Origin: Streptomyces sp. MH60
Lineage (GTDB): Bacteria > Actinomycetota > Actinomycetes > Streptomycetales > Streptomycetaceae
DNA length: 64,000 nucleotides
Assembly (NCBI RefSeq): GCF_002939385.1
Contig: NZ_MULI01000001.1
Span: forward strand, 186,001 to 250,000
Direction of reading: 5' to 3'
Shown here in pieces: positions 1 to 7,897 of the stretch; the first letter of the stretch is position 1, and every line of letters begins with the position of its first letter. The notes under the pieces are model-generated. The model ran no database searches and was not told the origin of the DNA. It saw nothing but the letters and a program-made list of their open reading frames with translations. Position numbers and translations under genes: made by a program.

Positions 1-363
1 TCGTACAACGGGGTCTGCGGCTCCGGCTACAAGGTGGTGAACTCCATGCCGATCGGTACCACCGGCACGGTGTACCTCACCTACAACTCGTCCACGGGCA
101 AGAACTGCACCGTGACCATCCGCAACAGGACGGGCACACCGACGTACATGGTGGCCTACGTGCGCAACGTCGACAGCAGTGAGGACCAGACCGACGCGGG
201 CAACTACACGTCGTACGCCGGGCCGGTGTACGCGTTCGGGCGCGGCGCCTGCGTGGAGTGGGGCGGCGTCATCGACAACCTCCAGGCCTGGAACTACGGC
301 TCGAACTGCGGCTCACTCGCGGGCAAGGCCTCGCACAAGGACTGGTTCGCCGGCCAACGCTGA
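1..363 (+). CDS. Spore-associated protein, 3' part (5' end outside window)
   Basis: The reading frame is open from base 1 and ends with TGA, giving 120 visible residues; the start and any signal peptide lie upstream of the window. The visible part is rich in Asn, Thr, Tyr and Gly and contains four Cys (two near CGSGYK and CTVTIRN, two in GACVEW and NCGSLAG), the look of a small disulfide-bonded exported protein. The composition and motifs such as YNGVCGSGYKV and the KDWF end match the Streptomyces spore-associated protein A family, whose molecular function is not known. It is followed by a strong hairpin and converges with the next gene. An internal GTG at 34 could be taken as a start but would cut the conserved CGSGY region. 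Confidence 0.75.
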   Translation, partial: SYNGVCGSGYKVVNSMPIGTTGTVYLTYNSSTGKNCTVTIRNRTGTPTYMVAYVRNVDSSEDQTDAGNYTSYAGPVYAFGRGACVEWGGVIDNLQAWNYGSNCGSLAGKASHKDWFAGQR

Positions 364-385
364 GACGGCGCGCCGGTGACCCACC

Positions 386-413
386 GGGGGCTCCTCCGCA
401 CGGCGGAGCCCCC
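386..413. terminator. Bidirectional hairpin between convergent genes
   Basis: A 9-bp perfect stem (GGGGGCTCC paired with GGAGCCCCC) encloses a 10-base loop that can itself form a 3-bp CCG/CGG stem. It lies 23 bases after the stop of the spore-associated gene and 36 bases from the end of the convergent methyltransferase gene. There is no U tract, which is usual for Streptomyces terminators. Confidence 0.75.
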
Positions 414-448
414 TCAACGAGAACTCTCCCTCAGGCGTGGCGCCGTCC

Positions 449-1195
449 TCAGGCCGGCTTGCGCCACACGGAGACGTGTTTCGCGGAGTCCTGCGTGAAC
501 GGGGCCCCGTCCCAGTCCCCGACCCGGCGTTCCAACTCCAGCCCGGCGATCCGTGCCATCAGGTCGAGCTCCGCGGGCCAGGCGTACCGGTGCCGGGAGT
601 CGTCGCGGCGGTAGGTGCCGTCGGCCGGGTCGCGGGTGAAGTGGTGCGAGACGAGAACCTGTTCGACCAGGTCGAAGGTGTCGAAGCCGAGATGCCGCTC
701 GGAGACGTCGAACGGCACCGCGACCTGTCCGGGCGGCAGGAACCGCAGCGGCGGCACGCCCAGCTCGATGACGAACCGGCCGCCGGGGCCCAGATGGCGA
801 GCCGCGTTCCGGAAGCACTCGACCTGCTCGTCCTGCGTGAGCAGGTTGGTGATGGTGTTGTAGACGAGGTACACCAGGGCGAACTCGCCGGGGACGACGG
901 TCGTGGCCATGTCCCCGAGGGACACCGGCAGCGTCTCCTCGTCCGCCTTGCGCCGCAGGACCGCCGCCATGTGCTCGGAAAGCTCGATGCCCACCACCGG
1001 CACACCGCGTTCCCGCAGCGGGACGCCCACGCGTCCGGTACCGATGGCGAACTCCAGCGCCCGGCCGTCACCGGCGAGTCCGGCGAGGAAGTCCAGTGTC
1101 GGTCCGAGGACGGCGGCGGAGGCCATCCCGGTCTCGGTCTCCTCGGCGTCGTAGCGGTCGGCGGTCTCACGGGTCCACAGTTCGCTGCTCGTCAC
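449..1195 (-). CDS. Class I SAM-dependent methyltransferase
   Basis: A 248-residue protein with a Rossmann-type methyltransferase fold. Motif I reads ALEFAIGTGRVGVPL (residues about 46-60), followed by the acidic end of strand 2 (VVGIELSEHM) and the later LGPGGRFVIEL motif, which together form the S-adenosylmethionine site. The acceptor substrate cannot be read from sequence; the family includes small-molecule O- and N-methylases. GTG at 1195 is taken as the start because the protein then begins just before the first helix and an AGGA-type ribosome site precedes it. It stands alone, convergent with the spore-associated gene and 57 bases downstream of the MerR gene, so it could be read through from there. 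Confidence 0.8.
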   Translation of the reverse strand: MTSSELWTRETADRYDAEETETGMASAAVLGPTLDFLAGLAGDGRALEFAIGTGRVGVPLRERGVPVVGIELSEHMAAVLRRKADEETLPVSLGDMATTVVPGEFALVYLVYNTITNLLTQDEQVECFRNAARHLGPGGRFVIELGVPPLRFLPPGQVAVPFDVSERHLGFDTFDLVEQVLVSHHFTRDPADGTYRRDDSRHRYAWPAELDLMARIAGLELERRVGDWDGAPFTQDSAKHVSVWRKPA

Positions 1196-1252
1196 GGGCG
1201 GACATCCTGCCGGGCACGAGCGTGCGCTGTCGACGCATTTACGCCCGTGACG

Positions 1253-2257
1253 TCACCGCGCCTCGCGCAGCCGGAGCAGGTACGCCGCGGTCAGCGCGAC
1301 GGCACGGTCCTCGTCCCGCGACAGCTCCACCAGCGCACGGGACGCCCTCGTGCCCGGGATGCCCGCCAGCGCCTGGGTCAGCCGGCCGCGCGCGGGCGCC
1401 GCGGTGGTGTCGTGGGCGAGACGGCCGACGAGAGCGGTCGCGATCCGGTCCGCCGTCGCGGTGTCGCCCGCCAGTACGCTCAGCGCGTCGGCCGCGTCGG
1501 TGTCGTTGCGGCCCGCCACGACCATGTCGATGAGCGTCGGGACCGCGGCGGCCACCCCCTGCGTCCCGAGCGCCAGTGCCGCGTACCCGCGGACCACGAA
1601 GTCGGGGCTCGCGAGGGCGTGCCGCAGCTGCGCGGCGGCCGCATCGCCGGGCAGCTCGGTGAGCGCCTGGACCGCACGCACCCGCACCGCGGCCACCGGC
1701 GACCCGAGGCCCTCCGCCAGCAGTTCCGCGGCGTCGTCGCCCGACCGCGCCAGCGCCCACCGAAGGGCTCCGGCGACGTTGGTGTCCGTCTCGCTCAGTG
1801 CCGCCTCGACCAGGGCTTCCACCGGCACCGCCGTCTCGTGGACCGAGGACAGGGCCGCCCGCTGGCGCGCGTCCGCGCTGTTGGAACCCAGCGCCTGGAG
1901 GAGCGCGACAGCCTGGAGGACGTCCTCCCAGCCGCCGGGGCCCGCGGCATCGATCCGGCGCAGCCGGGTGAGCAACTCGGTCTCGGCCGCGATGCGTTCG
2001 CGCGTCCGGCGGATGAGGTCGCCGACGAGCGCCGAGGGCTCGAAACCGGGTTCGTCGAGCGCGCGCCCGATCTCGCGCAGCGACAGCCCCAGCGACCGCA
2101 GGCTCTCCACATGGAAGATCCGCCGGATGTCCTCCCGGGAGTATTCCCGGTAACCGGAGCCGGTGCGGCCCGAAGGCCGCACCAGGCCGAGCGACTCGTA
2201 GTGCCTGAGCATGCGGGCACTGACCCCGGACCGTCGCGCCACCTCACCGATCAACAC
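1253..2257 (-). CDS. MerR-family regulator with C-terminal HEAT-like repeats
   Basis: A 334-residue protein. Residues 1-70 are a MerR winged helix (LIGEVARRSGVSARMLRHYESLGLV then GYREYSREDIRRI). A coiled dimerisation helix follows (about 75-110). The remaining two thirds are helical alpha-alpha repeats typical of HEAT/PBS-lyase arrays (for example AVRVRAVQALTELPGDAAAAQLRHAL and VVRGYAALALGTQGVAAAVPTL). A normal MerR effector domain is much shorter, so the repeats probably act as a protein- or ligand-sensing module. It starts at GTG only 3 bases after the stop of the upstream HEAT-repeat gene and is clearly co-transcribed with it. The dyad at 2961-2981 upstream of the pair is the likely binding site. 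Confidence 0.85.
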   Translation of the reverse strand: MLIGEVARRSGVSARMLRHYESLGLVRPSGRTGSGYREYSREDIRRIFHVESLRSLGLSLREIGRALDEPGFEPSALVGDLIRRTRERIAAETELLTRLRRIDAAGPGGWEDVLQAVALLQALGSNSADARQRAALSSVHETAVPVEALVEAALSETDTNVAGALRWALARSGDDAAELLAEGLGSPVAAVRVRAVQALTELPGDAAAAQLRHALASPDFVVRGYAALALGTQGVAAAVPTLIDMVVAGRNDTDAADALSVLAGDTATADRIATALVGRLAHDTTAAPARGRLTQALAGIPGTRASRALVELSRDEDRAVALTAAYLLRLREAR

Positions 2258-2260
2258 GCT

Positions 2261-2932
2261 CTATCGTCCCCCGGGACCGGACCCGCCGAGGGCCACGACG
2301 CGCTTCGCCTCCTCGATCGCCGCCGCGAACCCCGCGTCGGGGTCGCGCAGCAGCTGCCGCGTGGCGAGGGCGTGCGCACGCACGTGCGGGGCAGGGGCGG
2401 TCGTCGCGGCGTCGAGAACCTCCACGACCGGCTCGCCCAGCGCGACCAGCGCCCGGCTGAGACTCAGCTGCGTCTCCCGGTCACCACGTCCCAGCTGCGT
2501 CGCCAGCACCGCGGCCAGGGCGGGCTCCTCGCCGTCGGGCACCAGGACGACCGCGGTCCGCCAGGCACTGCGCGCCACCTCGTCGTCGGCGTCGGAGAGC
2601 ACCGCCCGGGTGATGGCCGGCCACGCCCGCCGGTCCCCGATCTTGGACAGCGTGTGCAGCGCCTGGCTGCGTGCCTGCGGGCGCTCCGAGCGGACCTCAC
2701 CGACCAGCCGGTCGAGCGTCAGGGACACCGGATGGCGGGTGAGCGCCCAGGTCAGCATGTCGCGGACGAAGAACTCCGGCTCGATCGCGGACCGTTCGAC
2801 GAGCTTGTCCACGAAACGCGGGTCCGGCGCCGAGCCGACCGCGAGGGCCGCCCGCAGCCGCACGGACGCACGCCCGTCCTCCAGAGCCCTGAGTGCGCGC
2901 ATCGGATCCGCGTCCTGACTCGTCATGGTCAT
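2261..2932 (-). CDS. HEAT-repeat protein
   Basis: A 223-residue soluble protein made of alpha-alpha repeats (ASVRLRAALAVGSAPDPRFVDKL, RPQARSQALHTLSKIGDRRAWPAI, DDEVARSAWRTAVVLVPDGEE). There is no catalytic motif, signal peptide or membrane segment; such proteins are usually protein-binding scaffolds. ATG at 2932 is preferred because AGGAGG lies 8 bases upstream; an upstream in-frame GTG at 2941 overlaps that site. It is the first gene of a two-gene operon with the MerR regulator, whose own C-terminus has similar repeats, suggesting a pair that interact or that arose from one ancestor. The substrate or partner is unknown. Confidence 0.75.
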   Translation of the reverse strand: MTMTSQDADPMRALRALEDGRASVRLRAALAVGSAPDPRFVDKLVERSAIEPEFFVRDMLTWALTRHPVSLTLDRLVGEVRSERPQARSQALHTLSKIGDRRAWPAITRAVLSDADDEVARSAWRTAVVLVPDGEEPALAAVLATQLGRGDRETQLSLSRALVALGEPVVEVLDAATTAPAPHVRAHALATRQLLRDPDAGFAAAIEEAKRVVALGGSGPGGR

Positions 2933-2960
2933 CGGGACCACCTCCTGGTCCGCAGTGAAG

Positions 2961-2981
2961 ACCTTGTCACCGTGTCAAGGT
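2961..2981. promoter_or_regulatory. MerR-type operator dyad
   Basis: An inverted repeat with arms ACCTTGTCAC and GTGTCAAGGT around a single central base; 9 of 10 positions pair. On the minus strand it contains a TTGACA hexamer that could be the -35 box of the HEAT-repeat/MerR operon. It lies 28 bases upstream of the HEAT gene start and 48 bases upstream of the divergent DUF574 methyltransferase. Length and symmetry match operators of MerR proteins; assignment to the MerR gene here is by position. Confidence 0.65.
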
Positions 2982-3029
2982 CAAACAAGTGGTGGCCGGG
3001 GCTCCTCGCCGCGGGCGAGAATGGGGGCC

Positions 3030-3848
3030 ATGACGGGAGAGAGTTCCTCCATCGACAGCACCAGGCCCAGCATCGCCCGCGTCTACGACTACCTGCTCGG
3101 CGGCAAGGACAACTACGCGGTGGACCGGGAGATCGGTGACGTGTTCAAACGTGACCTTCCCGGTTCGGTGGCGATCGCCTTCGCCAACCGCGCGGCGCTG
3201 ACCCGGGCGGTGCGGGAGATCGTGACGACGACCGGGGTGCGTCAGTTCATCGACCTGGGCAGCGGCCTTCCCACCGCCGACAACGTGCACCAGGTCGCGC
3301 AGCGCACGGCGCCCGAGACCCGGGTGGTCTACGTCGACACCGACCCCCAAGTACTGGTCCACGGGCGGGCGCTGCTGGAGGAGAACGACCGGACACGGGT
3401 CGTACCGGTCGACGTGCGCGATCCCGAGGGCATCCGCGACCACCCGGACACCCGGGAGCTGATCGACTTCGACCGTCCCGTCGCAGTCGTGTTCAGCGCC
3501 ATCCTCCACCACGTCAACGACGAGGAGGACCCCGCCGGGATCGTCCGCCACTGGCGCGACCGAGTGCCCTCCGGCAGCTACTTCTTCGTCAGTCACTTCC
3601 GCTCCGGGAACAACCCGGAGACCGCGGAGGCCGAGAAGGTCCTCCAGGGGACCTTCGGCCGCGGCCGGTGGCGGACGGACGCGGAGATCGAGGCCCTGCT
3701 GGACGGCCTGGAGCTCCTCGAACCGGGGATAGTTCCGGCCCCCCGGTGGCGTCCGGGGACCGCGGGCGATCCGCAGCACCTGGGCGGAGAGCGGGAGTTG
3801 ACCGTCTGGGAGCGGCTCATCGCCGCCGGGATGGCCCGCAAGCCGTAG
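3030..3848 (+). CDS. SAM-dependent methyltransferase, DUF574/PF04672 type
   Basis: A 272-residue protein with the signature of the actinobacterial S-adenosyl methyltransferase family PF04672: RPSIARVYDYLLGGKDNYAVDRE near the N-terminus, then IDLGSGLPTADNVHQVAQ as the SAM site, VVYVDTDPQVLVHGRALL, and VVFSAILHHVNDEEDP. Streptomyces genomes carry many copies, and their substrates are mostly unknown. Two in-frame ATGs exist (3021 and 3030); 3030 is chosen because GGGGG precedes it, though 3021 is possible. It diverges from the HEAT/MerR operon across an 88-97 base region with the operator dyad, so MerR control is plausible. Confidence 0.85.
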   Translation: MTGESSSIDSTRPSIARVYDYLLGGKDNYAVDREIGDVFKRDLPGSVAIAFANRAALTRAVREIVTTTGVRQFIDLGSGLPTADNVHQVAQRTAPETRVVYVDTDPQVLVHGRALLEENDRTRVVPVDVRDPEGIRDHPDTRELIDFDRPVAVVFSAILHHVNDEEDPAGIVRHWRDRVPSGSYFFVSHFRSGNNPETAEAEKVLQGTFGRGRWRTDAEIEALLDGLELLEPGIVPAPRWRPGTAGDPQHLGGERELTVWERLIAAGMARKP

Positions 3849-3957
3849 GCCACGCAATGGCCCGAATCGGCTGTTATCAGGCCAGTCGGAACGACTACGG
3901 TGGGCTGGACCCGAGGCTGATCAGCGCGACCGCCGGCGGCCCGGGCGAAGCGGGGGA

Positions 3958-4728
3958 GTGGGCGAGGACGTGGGAGAGTACGGCAGGCCGCCCGGGGGCG
4001 GGGCGCGGGTGACCGGTCGGCCGGGGCCCGCGGTGCTGCCGTCGTCGCTGCGCGTGTGGCTCGGGCTGATCGCCGCCCTCGCCGCGCTGGTGGTCCTCGT
4101 CCTCGGGGCCACGTACGCCGACGACAGCGAGCCGGGCGCGGCGGACGCGCGGATCTCGGCGGTGGTGGACGGGGTGGGGCCGCCGTGGCGGCACGTCGCC
4201 CTGGTCACGGACTTCCTGGGGGAGCCCGTGGGGGCGGTGCTGCTGGTCGCGGCCGTCGTGACGGGCTGCCTGCTGCTCCGGCACCCGCGCGCCGCCGTGT
4301 TCGTCGTGACCGGCGCCGGCCTGACCGTGGGGACGACGACGCTGCTCAAGCCCGTCGTGGGCCGCACCATCCACGGCGACAACCTCTCCTGTCCGAGCGG
4401 GCACACCGCCTTCCTCACCGCACTCGCCCTCATGGTGTCGCTGCTCGCGGCCGGCCGCCTCGGCCTCGGCAGGGCGGCAGGCACGGCGTTCGTGTTCGCC
4501 GCGGGGCTGGTGGCCGGCGCCGCCATGGGCTGGGCGCAGGTGGCCCTGGGCTCGCACTACGCGACCGACACCCTCGGCGGCTGGTGCACCGCGCTGGCGG
4601 TGTTGCCGGTGAGCGCGTGGCTGGTCGACCGGACGGCGGACCGGCTGACCGACCGCGCGACGGCCGACCGGCCGGCGGACGGACCCGCCGACCGGAGAGC
4701 CGACGCGGGCCGGCAGGAGTGCCGCTGA
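3958..4728 (+). CDS. PAP2-family membrane phosphatase
   Basis: A 256-residue integral membrane protein with about five to six hydrophobic helices. The three phosphatase motifs are present in order: KPVVGRTIHGD (motif 1), CPSGHTAF (motif 2 with catalytic His) and GSHYATDTLGG (motif 3 with His-x3-Asp). Family members remove phosphate from lipid phosphates such as phosphatidate or undecaprenyl pyrophosphate on the outer face of the membrane. Motif 1 has GR rather than RP. The cytoplasmic tail is an unusual run of DR/AD repeats (about residues 225-250). GTG at 3958 follows GGGGGAG; a GTG at 4009 is an alternative. Its position beside the polysaccharide locus suggests, but does not prove, a role in lipid-carrier recycling. 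Confidence 0.8.
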   Translation: MGEDVGEYGRPPGGGARVTGRPGPAVLPSSLRVWLGLIAALAALVVLVLGATYADDSEPGAADARISAVVDGVGPPWRHVALVTDFLGEPVGAVLLVAAVVTGCLLLRHPRAAVFVVTGAGLTVGTTTLLKPVVGRTIHGDNLSCPSGHTAFLTALALMVSLLAAGRLGLGRAAGTAFVFAAGLVAGAAMGWAQVALGSHYATDTLGGWCTALAVLPVSAWLVDRTADRLTDRATADRPADGPADRRADAGRQECR

Positions 4729-4783
4729 CCCGGCGCCGGCTCGCCTGCGTCGTCCACTCCCCGGCGCGCCGTGCACTGGCGCC

Positions 4784-6109
4784 TCACGCCAGGCGGCGGA
4801 ACACCGGCTTCACCGCTCGTCCGGCCATCCAGGGCGTGGGATCGGCGGCGTCCAGCGCCTTCCGGTACACCGCACAGGCCTGCGCCACCACGTCGACGGT
4901 GTGCTCGATGTCGTCCTCGTCGAGCGCGCTGCTCACCACGAACGACGGTGCCAGCACCCCGCCCGCGAGGAGCCGGCGCAGGAACAGGGTGCGGTACGGC
5001 TGCGACGGCTGCCGGTTCTCGTCGAGGGTGGCGAAGACCAGGTTGCTGGCCCGCCCCCGGACGACGACGTGGTCGCCGACGCCCATGCTCGCCGCGGCGT
5101 CGCGGACACCCGCGGCCAGCCGCTCGCCGAGCGCGTGCAGCCGCGCGGTGACCCCCTCCTCGGTGTAGGTGGTCTGCACGGCCATCGCGGCGGCCAGCGC
5201 GTGCGTCTCCGCACCGTGGGTGGTGGACAGCAGGAACACCCGGTCCCCGGAGTGGCGCAGCCCGCCCCGCTCCATCAGCTCGCGGCGCCCGGCCAGCGCG
5301 GAGACCGCGAACCCGTTGCCCAGCGCCTTGCCGAACGTGGACAGGTCGGGGACGACGCCGTACAGACCCTGGGCACCCGCCTCCGACCAGCGGAAGCCGG
5401 TGATCATCTCGTCGAAGACCAGCACGCAGCCGTGCCGGTCGGCCAGTTCACGCAGACCGGCGAGGTACCCGGGCGGCGGCTCTGAGTGGGCGGCGGGCTC
5501 CAGGATCAGGCAGGCGACCTCGTCCCGGTAGCGGGTGAGCAGTTCCTCCGTGGCGGCCAGGTCGCCGTAGGGGAACGCCACCGTGAGTTCCCCGGTCACC
5601 GCCGGGACACCGGCGGACATCGGCGTGGTGCCGATGAACCAGTCGTCGACGGAGAAGAACGGATGGTCGGCGCAGACGGCCACCCGCGGGCGCCCGGTGG
5701 CGGCCCGGGCCAGACGCACCGCGGCGGTGGTGGCGTCGGAGCCGTTCTTCGCGAACTTCACCATCTCCGCGGTCGGCACCGTGGCCAGGAACCGCTCGGC
5801 GGCCTCGACCTCCACGATGGACGGCCGGACGAAGTTGCTGCCCCGGTCGATCTCCCGCCGCACGGCCTCCGTCACCCGCGGATGGGCGTGGCCGAGACTC
5901 ACCGACCGCAGGCCGGAGCCGTACTCGATGTAGCGGTTGCCGTCGACGTCCCACACATGGGCACCCCGGCCGTGGCTGATCACCGGGGCCAGGTTCTCCG
6001 GATACTGGTCGTCGCCCTTGGCGTAGGTGTGCGCGCCCCCGGGGACCATGGCGTGCAACCGTTCGTTCGCCCGTCGCGACCGGGGCAGGTCGGGCTCTTC
6101 CGTGTGCAC
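4784..6109 (-). CDS. Class III aminotransferase, glutamate-1-semialdehyde mutase type
   Basis: A 441-residue PLP enzyme. The pattern VVPDLSTFGKALGNG puts the Schiff-base lysine at residue 261; VFDEMITGFRW carries the ring-nitrogen Asp and NGSDATTAAVRLAR the phosphate cup. The fold type is that of glutamate-1-semialdehyde 2,1-aminomutase, but members inside surface-polysaccharide loci are thought to aminate or isomerise a keto sugar or a side-chain precursor. It is the last gene of the locus, starting 7 bases after the RmlC-type gene with GAGG upstream of a GTG start. A haem role is unlikely because no other tetrapyrrole gene is nearby. Confidence 0.8.
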   Translation of the reverse strand: MHTEEPDLPRSRRANERLHAMVPGGAHTYAKGDDQYPENLAPVISHGRGAHVWDVDGNRYIEYGSGLRSVSLGHAHPRVTEAVRREIDRGSNFVRPSIVEVEAAERFLATVPTAEMVKFAKNGSDATTAAVRLARAATGRPRVAVCADHPFFSVDDWFIGTTPMSAGVPAVTGELTVAFPYGDLAATEELLTRYRDEVACLILEPAAHSEPPPGYLAGLRELADRHGCVLVFDEMITGFRWSEAGAQGLYGVVPDLSTFGKALGNGFAVSALAGRRELMERGGLRHSGDRVFLLSTTHGAETHALAAAMAVQTTYTEEGVTARLHALGERLAAGVRDAAASMGVGDHVVVRGRASNLVFATLDENRQPSQPYRTLFLRRLLAGGVLAPSFVVSSALDEDDIEHTVDVVAQACAVYRKALDAADPTPWMAGRAVKPVFRRLA

Positions 6110-6116
6110 TGCGGCC

Positions 6117-6668
6117 TCACCCTTCCAGGTGCTTCAGGACCTCGGCGAGGCTCGGCGCCCGCCGGTCCCGCGCGGACGTCGAGGTGACCGGCAGCGGCCA
6201 GGGGACGGCCAGCTCCGGGTCGTCGAAGGCGATGGTCACGTCCTCGGCCGGATCGTGCGGGCGGTCGATCCGGTACGACACGTCGGAGGTCTCCGTCAGC
6301 GACTGGAAGCCGTGCGCGCACCCCGCCGGGACGTACACGGTCGCCTGCGTCTCGCCGGACAGCTCGAAGTAGGCCCGGCCCAGGTACGTCGGCGAGTCCG
6401 CCCGCAGATCCACGACGACGTCGAAGATCCTCCCGTACGAGCACCGCACCAGCTTGGCCTCGCCCGCGCCGGAGCGCAGGTGCAGGCCGCGCAGCACGCC
6501 CCGGACCGAGCGGGACACGCTGTCCTGGACGAAGGAGGCCGGGTCGAGGCCCACCGAGCGGACCACGTCGGCGTCGAAGGTGCGGCAGAAGAAGCCGCGT
6601 TCGTCGGCGTGCGGCGTCGGTTCGAACAGGTACGCGCCGGCGATCTCCGGTACTTCGGTCGCCTTCAT
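6117..6668 (-). CDS. dTDP-4-dehydrorhamnose 3,5-epimerase-like protein (RmlC family)
   Basis: A 183-residue cupin. The family pattern is clear: DERGFFCRTF, SFVQDSVSRSVRGVLRGLH (catalytic His in RGLH), GRIFDVVVDLR and VYVPAGCAHGFQSL. RmlC enzymes epimerise C3 and/or C5 of a nucleotide-linked 4-keto-6-deoxyhexose; some relatives epimerise a single carbon. The start ATG overlaps the stop of the pyruvyltransferase gene as ATGA, so translation is coupled. No RmlA, RmlB or RmlD is found in the window, so the substrate may come from the CDP-sugar branch encoded at 11.4-15.1 kb or from rml genes elsewhere. Confidence 0.85.
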   Translation of the reverse strand: MKATEVPEIAGAYLFEPTPHADERGFFCRTFDADVVRSVGLDPASFVQDSVSRSVRGVLRGLHLRSGAGEAKLVRCSYGRIFDVVVDLRADSPTYLGRAYFELSGETQATVYVPAGCAHGFQSLTETSDVSYRIDRPHDPAEDVTIAFDDPELAVPWPLPVTSTSARDRRAPSLAEVLKHLEG

Positions 6669-7897
6669 GGTGCCTCCCGCAGGGCGTCGGTGTGACCGGC
6701 CGCGGGGAACAGGGCCGCGGCCAGGGCGGCGAACTGCTGCTCGACGCGCCGGGCGACGACCAGGTTCCGTTCGAAGAGGGTCCGCCGCACCTCGGCCGAC
6801 CGGCGCTCCAGCTCGCGGAACTGCTCCAGCAGCCGGTCGGCGTCGGCCTCCCGGGCCGAATGACAGTACGCGCCCATCCCCATCTCGGCCATGAGCACGT
6901 CGCTCTTCGCCGAGTAGCTGAGCGCGAGGGTCGGCGTACCGACCTTCAGGGCGCACACCAGGTTGTGGTAGCGGGTCGCCACCACGCTGTCGGCGCACGC
7001 CGTCTCCTTCATCAGGTCGGCCAGCGAGGCAGCCTCGGCGACGGTGACCAGCGGCGAGCCCACCGCGTCGACGATCGCGGCGGCCACCGGCCGGTCCAGC
7101 TCGTCCCCGGTGAGCAGCCGGACCGGCCTGCCCTCCTCTACCAGCGCGCGCACGAACCGCGTCGTCCCGTCGAGGTAGCGCCGGTGGATCTCCTCGGCCC
7201 GGTCGCGTTCGTCGTTGCTCCCGTGGAAGTCCATGACGCCGACGCAGACCGGGCCCCGCGTGCCCGCGGGCTCGCTCGCCGACGGCGCCGGCAGGGCGAA
7301 CACGAGGTCCGCGTAGACCTCGTCCCGCGCGGTGTTCACGCCCATCGCCCGCATGGCGTCGCGCGACTGCTCGTCCCGGTACGACCGGTACGCGGCCAGC
7401 CGCGTCGACCAGCGCGTCAGCACCCGGGTCGGCCGGACCCCGATCGCACCGGCGCCGACGCTGACCAGCGCGACGCGGGTGCCGAGCAGCCGGCCCGTCA
7501 GGCAGAGCAGGAACAGCGAGTACGGGAAGCCCCACGGCCTGAGCGGCAGCGTGGTCTCCAGCACGCCCGTGCCCGGCACGATCACCGCGTCGTGCCGGCG
7601 CACCCAGGCGGCGGTCCGGAAGACGTCGACGAGTTTGCCCAGGGCCTTGGCCGCGACGGCGCTCACGCGTGACGCGGTCCGGTACTCCCCGCGGTACCAG
7701 TTCAGCCGCGTCGCGGGAATCCCGTACCGGGTCGCGACGGTCTCGGGTCCGCCGCACATCGCGTCCAGGACCGCGTCGGGACGGGCGGCCCGTAGATGGT
7801 CGAGCACGGCCTCGAGCGACCCGTCGTTGCCGCTGTTGCCGGCGCCGAACAGACCGAACACGCCGATGTGCAAAGGCTTTTCGCGCAGGGACGTCAT
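6665..7897 (-). CDS. Polysaccharide pyruvyl transferase family protein
   Basis: A 410-residue protein with the PF04230 pattern: N-terminal IGVFGLFGAGNSGNDGSLEAVL, a central SVGAGAIG, and C-terminal VATRYHNLVCALKVGTPTLALSYSAKSDVLMAEM. Family members attach ketal pyruvate to a sugar of an exopolysaccharide or wall polymer using phosphoenolpyruvate, giving the polymer negative charge. It lies between the GT2 and RmlC-type genes with 4-base overlaps at both ends, tying it to assembly of the same repeat unit. Some relatives have other or unknown transferase activity, so the reaction is inferred. Confidence 0.8.
   Translation of the reverse strand: MTSLREKPLHIGVFGLFGAGNSGNDGSLEAVLDHLRAARPDAVLDAMCGGPETVATRYGIPATRLNWYRGEYRTASRVSAVAAKALGKLVDVFRTAAWVRRHDAVIVPGTGVLETTLPLRPWGFPYSLFLLCLTGRLLGTRVALVSVGAGAIGVRPTRVLTRWSTRLAAYRSYRDEQSRDAMRAMGVNTARDEVYADLVFALPAPSASEPAGTRGPVCVGVMDFHGSNDERDRAEEIHRRYLDGTTRFVRALVEEGRPVRLLTGDELDRPVAAAIVDAVGSPLVTVAEAASLADLMKETACADSVVATRYHNLVCALKVGTPTLALSYSAKSDVLMAEMGMGAYCHSAREADADRLLEQFRELERRSAEVRRTLFERNLVVARRVEQQFAALAAALFPAAGHTDALREAP

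Noticed and set aside
3866-3900. Promoter for the PAP2 gene (TTATCA, 16 bases, TACGGT)
   Set aside because: The -35 box is poor and such matches arise by chance in this composition; not strong enough to annotate.
4640-4728. Repeat array or CRISPR-like repeat at the end of the PAP2 gene
   Set aside because: It is a short low-complexity coding stretch of DR/AD codons without regular spacers.
4784-6109. Haem biosynthetic glutamate-1-semialdehyde aminomutase (HemL)
   Set aside because: The fold fits, but no other tetrapyrrole gene is near and the gene is coupled to sugar genes.
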